A DNA stretch of 64,000 nucleotides, taken from Vitellaria paradoxa (taxonomy: Eukaryota; Streptophyta; Magnoliopsida; Ericales; Sapotaceae). The DNA lies in NCBI GenBank assembly GCA_019916065.1, contig JAINTL010000106.1:124001-188000 (forward strand), read 5' to 3'. Below, one piece after another: positions 57,233 to 64,000 of this stretch. How positions within the stretch are numbered: position 1 is the stretch's first letter; each line of letters starts with the position of its first letter. Under the pieces are notes generated by a model. It saw only the letters and a list, made by a program, of their open reading frames with translations. It was not told the origin of the DNA and ran no database searches. A program made the position numbers and the translations under genes.

Positions 57233-57375
57233 GTTTTGAATTTTTTTATGAGATACTTTATCATCTCACGCAATAGATTAATAGCAGAAATCCCATTATG
57301 TATATTTGCGTAGTTTGAGTTTGCATCTTATAACAATTAAAGTGGTGTGATAATTCAAGCTTTCTGCCCTTCAAT
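56797..57375. other. Intergenic, divergent patch and (TA)n, copy B
   Basis: Counterpart of 16,601 to 17,179. It includes the highly divergent patch and a (TA)n run at about 57,199 to 57,228. Confidence 0.5.
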
Positions 57376-58965
57376 TCTTAAATAATACACTCCTTAATTG
57401 GATAACTTCAAAATACGTCTTCAATCTATTCTAGCACTAATAAACATGAGTCAAAATATATCCAAAGGTCTTAATAATTAGTCTATCGAATCAAATTTTA
57501 ATATAATTTAATAGTATAGTAAGTTTAAAATTATAATTTGTATTCATTTCTTTTATATTTTGAGTCGAGTTTGAATAACTTATAATTAAATTAAATTTGA
57601 ACAAACTTCAAATAGATTGGTTTATATCCAACTATAGTTGCATTTCTTTCAATTGCAAAAGGATTTGTTCTAGATGTGAATTAGTTTATTTCACTCGTAT
57701 TAATTGAATTACGGTTTAGTTTGAAAAACCAAAGAACAGACAGTTTTTTTCCTTTTTTTTATTTCTAGTTGATCGTCTTATACCAGGTTTTTTTTTTTTA
57801 AATTTTTTGCCTCAAATTTAATATTTTTTATAACTATTAAGCATGTTAGTCACATTTTTTTTGTAAATAATTAAAAATAAATGCTTAAAATTATAAAAAT
57901 TCACATAACTGTGTGAAAAAACTAATTTTTTTTTAATTATTTTTAAGCATTTCCTTTTTGCAATTTATTTTTCTTATAAATGTGTAAAGAAAAATTAAAG
58001 GTTACAAAATAAATAAATAAACACATAAAATTTTTACAACAAAAAAGGTCACATAATACGAAAAATTCTAAAAATGAAAGAAAAACTGACTTCTTGTTAT
58101 GCAACTTATCTGTTTTTCTTTTGCTAATGAATAAGGCTAAGGGATTCATTTACCTAGCTAATCCATTCTTATCGTGGTCTTACTTTTTTTTTTATTCCTA
58201 ACTTCTTTCCCTTTAATTACTTTAGAATATAAAATACATACACGATACAGGTACAAATATAAATGTAAATTTTTTAAAAAACTAAGAAATTAATTTAGTC
58301 AGAACACGTAAAAAAATATATATTTTTTTATAAGTTATATATGCGCATATAACACATATATGTGTAAGAAAACTAATTTATTAGCTCAATACATAATTCA
58401 ATATATATATATATATATATATCACACAAGAAAAGTAGGGAGATGGGATTTTGTAATTTTAAATATTCCTATTACTTAAATTTAGATTTGTTTTAATCCA
58501 CATATTTGAACAAAAAATGAGAAAATAATTAGATATACGTTACGTGATTTATCCAGCACGTATTTTACTGTGTTTAAGAAATACATATATTTAATACGTA
58601 TCAAATATCGGTATAATGAGTCCCGTATTTTATAGTATATATTAAAATTATATTGAGATGAGAGTAAAAGAAATTAATGGAAATGATTATTGCTAGAAGC
58701 ACGGAAATCACAAATCGTTATACCGATTAAAATCATGGCTTTGAGGGCCCTTTAGTTTTTGGATTAACATTTTATGTTAATTGACTCAAACCAGAAAGAT
58801 TGAATGGGAAACACTTTCTACGAGTCTCCAAGTCTGCTTTCCAGCACAAGTCTATTGTGGAAGTCTTTTGTGCAAGTCCACGAGCCTGCTTTCCAGCTAG
58901 CTTAGCACTATTGTATGACCCATTGACCAGTGACTAAGACCATATATTTATTTTTAATGTTAATT
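57376..58965 (+). repeat. RLP-upstream module M2, copy B
   Basis: Counterpart of 17,180 to 18,765, nearly identical apart from homopolymers and a few bases. Confidence 0.8.
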
Positions 58966-60118
58966 TGGTAAACAGTATATGACTAAGACCAATTGACTTG
59001 AAGGTGGGGGGGGGGGGGGAGGAAAAAAAAACAGATTTGTTTGGTACTATTGGATCTTGGCAAGGTCTCCCTTGCCCTTGAGTATTTTCTGGACTTTCTA
59101 GAACTTTTTGATACGGGAGGAGGTTTATATATTAGTTTTGCTTTGTGTTTTTTTCTCTTATTATGCTGAAGCATCATTTCTTCTTGATGTCTACTAATGA
59201 ATTTTTATTTGTAAGGAGAAGTTGATCTTAAACATCGGGGAAGATTTGGTTGGTTTAATTGTTATCTGAAGTAGAGTCCATTTGCATCTTTAAAGCAATT
59301 GCATTTCAGGGTTGCTGTCTAGATTTTGAAATTCAATGTGTTGTAGGTTATTATTTTGAGTCAAGTGCACAGTCAATCAAATCTTTCGATAGTGAACAAT
59401 TTTTTTTTTTTTTTTTTTTGGATTTCAAAAAAAGAATATACAACTTTGAACTTAGCTTAAATCACTGGAGTCACCGGCGATGAATTGTATATTCTTTGAA
59501 GTTTGCATATCAAAGGTGCAGGGGGAGAGAGAGAGTTAGTCGTTTTGATAACTAAAGTGGAGAGAGGAAAGAATAATCCTGACTATTAAATATGTTAAAT
59601 TTAAATTTTTTAAAATTAATTATTAATTATTTAAAATTAATTATTTTTTATTTCAAATAAAAAATTAATTTACCTAAAAAAGCCTCCCCACCCCTAGCAA
59701 ACCCAATCCCCCCTTCTCTCTCTCTCTTCCTGTCACCCATACAACCCCGCCTGTCCCATTTCTCCCTTAAGTGAATATATTTAAAATTAATAATTTTATT
59801 TATTTTACTACTTATTTAAAAATTTTCAAGTTTTCTCATGGCACCCCCTCAAAAAAAAAATTGTCATTCCACCCAGTAGTTGTATCTTCCCATGCCACGT
59901 ATACAACAGTTAAAGAATATTATTTTTAATTTTTAAATTTAATTTTAATTTAAGTACTTTAAAATTAAATTTTAAAAAATAAAAATAAATAAATAAAATT
60001 GTAGCTTTTGAAAAAAAATAAATTTTAATAAAAACAAGAAAAATTTTTTTTTAAAAATCTTAAAATCAAATTAGGGAATAAGCGCTCTGTGCTTTGCACG
60101 GGAATTTAGTAGTAATTA
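58966..60118. other. Intergenic stretch and Helitron-like remnant, copy B
   Basis: Counterpart of 18,766 to 19,911. The G run at about 59,005 is longer than in copy A. The GTGCTTTGCAC hairpin is at about 60,089. Confidence 0.4.
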
Positions 60119-60532
60119 GATATGTCACATGCTATGTACAATGCATATTTTAATGTATTCAAGGAGTATATATATTTAATATGTATACACCTATTTTGAA
60201 GTTTCGTATTTTATAGTGCATACCAAAAATATATTGAGATGAGAGCTAAAGAAACGGAAACGATAATTGCTAGAAGCACGGAAATCACAAAGTTTTATAC
60301 GGGTGAAAATCATCACCATGGGCCCCCTATAGCTTTTGGATTTACATTTTCTACAAGTCCGCAAGACTTTTATGCAAGTCTACGGTCGCAAGACTCATAT
60401 GCAATAATGCAAGTCTACAATTCTGCTTTCCAGCTCAAGTCGTTTGTGCAAGTCTACGAGCCAGCTTTCCAGGTAGGTTAGCACTAGTGGATGAGCCAAC
60501 GACCAGCGACTGAGGCCGAGATATGTAATATA
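60119..60532 (+). repeat. RLP-upstream module M3 (partial), copy B
   Basis: Counterpart of 19,912 to 20,325. The second doublet unit reads GCCAGCTTTCCAG. Confidence 0.7.
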
Positions 60533-60548
60533 TATTTATTTTTACTTA

Positions 60549-60909
60549 GGAGGCGTTAGGTAGCATAATTTTTAATATTTTTTAATAATTTTTAGTCAAA
60601 AGTTATAAGTTGTAATTTTTTATGTGTTTGATTGAACGAGTTATAATTTTTAGTAACTTTTTGCAACTTTTGAGTGTTTGGTAAAATTTTTGGCAATATT
60701 TAATAATTTTTAGTAACTTTTGAGTGTTTAGTAAAATTTTTAACAATTTTTGGTAATTTTTGTGTGTTGGTGAAACTTTTAATAACTTTTGAGTGGAAAA
60801 AATTACTGTAACAGAGTAAAAAATTAGCAAAAGTTAAAGTTTTATCAAACACTCACTTTGTAACTTTTGGTAGATTTTTACACATTTTTGTGCTATCAAA
60901 CAAGACTTT
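60549..60909. mobile_element. MITE-like, TTTTTAGTAACTTTTGAGTG-rich, copy B
   Basis: Counterpart of 20,342 to 20,702. Confidence 0.45.
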
Positions 60910-61591
60910 AGTTATAACTTTCGCATAGTTACAAAAAAAATTTTCAAATCTCAAACTGAGCCTGTTATATAGAAATAACCTTCATATACTTGTCAGTTTT
61001 AATTTATTTACGTTCAGTCTTAAAAAAATTTACCTCCATATAAAATAGTTATTAATAAAATTAAAATATGCAAATGGTACCATAGATATTTAAGAGAAAT
61101 AAAATATTTTTTTAAAGTCACTCGAGACAATGATTTATTCTTTAAATTTGATGCTACCACTTTAAGGATGTGTATTTTACCCATACAGCTTTTATTAAAG
61201 ATATCTATGTCAAAAATTAATTTTTATAGTTACATTTCTATTAACTTATAACTTTTGTATAGTTGTAAAATTAGTGTTATAATCCCAACATATATATATT
61301 ATCACTATAGAGTGTTTTACTATATTATATGATTTTACTATAGAGTGTTTTACTATATTATTACTATAGAGTGTTTTACTTATAACTTTTAATTCTATTC
61401 TATTAATTATAACAATTATTAGTAAAATCATCGAATTACCCTTTAATAAAATTTTTAGTTTTTTAGAAAATTAACCGAATTTAATAAAATATATTTTATA
61501 TTAATTAAGCTAAATTAAATATTATTTTAATTATATTATATTTATTCATATTATTTATGAAAAATAATTAAGAAACGGATATAGTAGAAAT
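60910..61591. other. AT-rich intergenic with triple repeat, copy B
   Basis: Counterpart of 20,703 to 21,384. The triple CTATAGAGTGTTTTACT repeat lies at about 61,304 to 61,382. Confidence 0.6.
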
Positions 61592-62238
61592 ACTTCATAA
61601 ATATATATATTTTTATGAGTTATAAGTGCACATAAAACACACATATATGTAAGGAAGCTAATTTATTAGTTTAATACCTAATTCAATAGATATAACATAA
61701 GAAAATAAGAGAGATGTAATTTTATAATTTTAAACATTTCTACCATCTATGTTTAGATTTGTTTTAATTCATATATTTGAAAAAAAAAAATAGGAGAACA
61801 ATTAGACACGTCACATGATTTATTTGACACATATTTTATTATTTTTAATAAATATATATATTCGTTACGTGTGGAATATAGGTACAATGTCTATTTTGAA
61901 GTCCTGTATTTCATAATATACACTAAAATTATATTGAGATGAGAGTTAAAGAAATTAATGGAAATGATAATTGCTAGAAGCACAGAAATCACAAATCTTT
62001 ATACCGATTAAAATCATCGCTTTGAGGGCCCTTTAGCTTTTGGACTAACATTTTTTGTTAATTGACTCAAACCAAAACGATTGAATGGGAAACACTTTCT
62101 ACAAGTCTGTAAGACTCCTGTGCAAGTCTACGAGTCTGCTTTCCAGCACATCTACGAGCCTGCTTTCCAGCTAGGTTAGCTCTAGTATATGATCCATTGA
62201 CCAGTGACTATATATTTATTTTTAATGTTAATTTGGTA
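61592..62238 (+). repeat. RLP-upstream module M4, copy B
   Basis: Counterpart of 21,385 to 22,030, with only a few single-base differences. Confidence 0.75.
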
Positions 62239-62268
62239 AACAGTATATCATTAATAATACTCTATATA

Positions 62269-62416
62269 GGCCTTGTTTGGAGTTAGAAAAAAAAATACAA
62301 AATTTTATAAATACGAATTACGAGAATATAAAATTTAAATTCTCTACTCACTACACGAAATATGAGACATTAATTTTTACAATTTTATACACTTTTATAC
62401 AACTCTAAATACACCT
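62269..62416. mobile_element. Tourist-like MITE, copy B
   Basis: Counterpart of 22,061 to 22,208. Confidence 0.5.
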
Positions 62417-63919
62417 ATAGTTATAACTTTCACTTAATCTTAAAAAAAAAATTAATCTAAATTTGAGCTCATTATATATAAAAATAACCTTCATATCGCA
62501 ATAAGCGTTAATTTTTTAGATCTCCACTTAAAAAAATTTGCCTCCCTTAATTATTAATAAAATAAAAAAAACACGCAAACGTCACAATAAACATTTCTCT
62601 AAAGTTACTTGAGACAATGATTTATTTTTTACATATGATGCCACGAGTTTAAGCTTGCGGATGTGTAATAACTGATTTACATTTATTAATGATGTATATT
62701 TTACCCATACATTTTTTATTAAGGCTATCTAGATAAAAAATTAATTTTTATGACTAAATTTCCATTAAATTGTATCATCTTTATAGTAGTAAAATTGATT
62801 TAATCCCAACATTATAATAATTAAAAAAATAACAATCGGATCAAAAAAATCCATGTCCTATATGAATTTCTAATGAAAGTTTTTTTTTTTTTTGAATGTT
62901 AATATCGTTTTAAAAAAATAAGTAAAAATACTTCAAATTTGGAAAAATTACAAACAGATTAAATATCCATGTCCTGTATGGCTTTCTAAAGATATAACTC
63001 GAACAGAGTTCCTCAGCAAATATGTTGAATACTAAAAAAAAAAAAAAAAAGAATTTATTATTTTCTCTAATAACCCATGCCCATTAAATCAGGCATGTAC
63101 GTAGTCATGTAGTGTTTATTCAACTAGAATTATTGGAATTTTTTTTTATTATCATAAAAAAAAAAAATCAAACCGAACCAAAAATTGAATTACTCAGAAC
63201 TAAAATAACCGAAATAGTTCCATTTGATTCTGGTAAAAAATGTATCAATTTAAAATCTTTTTATATGTATAAATATCTATTTTTTTTGTTTTTATACATT
63301 TATTATTATTATATTATTCATCATATTATATATATAAATATATAATTTCTAATTTGTTTCTGTATGAAATTATTATATATAATTAATATTTTATATATTT
63401 ATATTTATCTAATTTTTAATTTATTTCTAATTCGATTTTCAGTTATTTCGATCCTTCATGTATATAAGAATCAGAATCGGACCTAATTTTAGGTCTAAAA
63501 AATAACTAAAATCAAACTGATAATCAAATTAATCGAACTGAGTAATTAAAAACTACAACTTTTTTTTTTGTTTAAGTTTAGTTTTGCCGAATATTAATCT
63601 ACCCATCAAAAATTAAGTTAGGCACAATATTGAAAACACTAATTCAATACAATAATTATTCCCTAGTATGACAAGCGTGTACCAATTTTGTGTTCAATTT
63701 GCGAATTTGTTTTTTATAAGAAACTTTTAGCCTTTATTTGGTGTTTGTAGAACCGAAACGAAAGAGAATAGATTCAAAAAATTATCATTTTTTACTGGTT
63801 GTTATAACGTAAAATAAATGGAAGAATCATGACATTTGTGAAAGAAAGGAAAGAATTAATTTTATAAACAAAGTGTCTTTCATTTTTCTAAAGTCCTATC
63901 ATACTCTCCCTACTCCCTA
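62417..63919. other. AT-rich intergenic stretch, copy B
   Basis: Counterpart of 22,209 to 23,719. No gene. Differences from copy A increase after about 63,120. Confidence 0.5.
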
Positions 63920-64000
63920 ATTCCAATATATAAACGCGTTAGTTTCAAAGACTCGTGCTTCACGTTTATTGTCCTTCAGCCAGCACTATATAAGAAGTGA
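63920..64000 (+). promoter_or_regulatory. RLP-like TATA core at the window end, copy B
   Basis: CAGCCAGCACTATATAAG (TATA at 63,987 to 63,993) is followed by AAGTGA at the last bases. The AAG after TATATAAG matches the working RLP promoter (TATATAAGAAGG) better than copy A's TATATAAAAG does, so a second RLP gene may start about 90 bases beyond the window. Confidence 0.55.

Larger units (their letters stand above)
43245..64000 (+). repeat. Copy B of large direct segmental duplication
   Basis: Direct copy of 1 to about 23,800 without the MULE. It stays collinear to the last base of the window, ending in CAGCCAGCACTATATAAG, so the unit continues to the right, presumably into a second RLP gene. 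Confidence 0.95.

Overview
The window reads as nuclear DNA of a flowering plant, most likely a eudicot. It is AT-rich with long A/T runs, has one large receptor-like-protein gene of the Cf-9/RLP type, one small plant gene present twice, and dense transposon relics (solo LTRs, a LINE, Mutator-like, hAT-like, Helitron-like and MITE-type elements). I saw no bacterial, organellar, tRNA, rRNA or CRISPR signal. The species cannot be named from the sequence alone.

The dominant architecture is a very large direct duplication. Positions 1 to about 23,800 (copy A) recur, in the same order and orientation, from 43,245 to the end of the window (copy B). The offset is 43,244 at the left and about 40,200 at the right. 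Most of the change is a 2.92-kb Mutator-like element present only in copy A. Both copies run off a window edge, so the full unit is larger than what is visible. Spot comparisons give roughly 2 to 3 percent divergence on the left, but far less at 17.1 to 22.9 kb, so the similarity is mosaic. A false duplication from two assembled haplotypes cannot be excluded from sequence alone.

Order in copy A (and B): the 3' end of a solo LTR; a second solo LTR in the opposite orientation; degenerate pyrimidine-rich repeats; a MITE; (A only) the Mutator-like element; a 131-codon single-exon gene with a G-box upstream; a hAT-like element; a 5'-truncated, decayed LINE; RLP-upstream module M1; several MITEs; a decayed RLP pseudogene; modules M2, M3 and M4; and an AT-rich stretch ending in an RLP-like TATA core. 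Copy A continues with module M5 and the intact RLP gene (24,968 to 27,967, 999 aa). Copy B reaches the window end just where its own RLP locus would be expected.

The stretch from 28 to 41.3 kb is seen once. It holds probable 3'-UTR introns of the RLP gene, a Helitron-like element, a 166-bp MITE, a TTAA-flanked element with a nearly pure A/T core, a 2.4-kb Mutator-like element carrying GC-richer captured DNA (Pack-MULE candidate), and then the complete 2,127-bp solo LTR with 5-bp target-site duplications.

Biologically this is an RLP resistance-type locus in birth-and-death turnover: one intact gene, one pseudogene repeated by the large duplication, and at least five copies of the gene's own upstream module left in tandem. 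The small 131-aa gene travels along in the duplication and remains intact in both copies.
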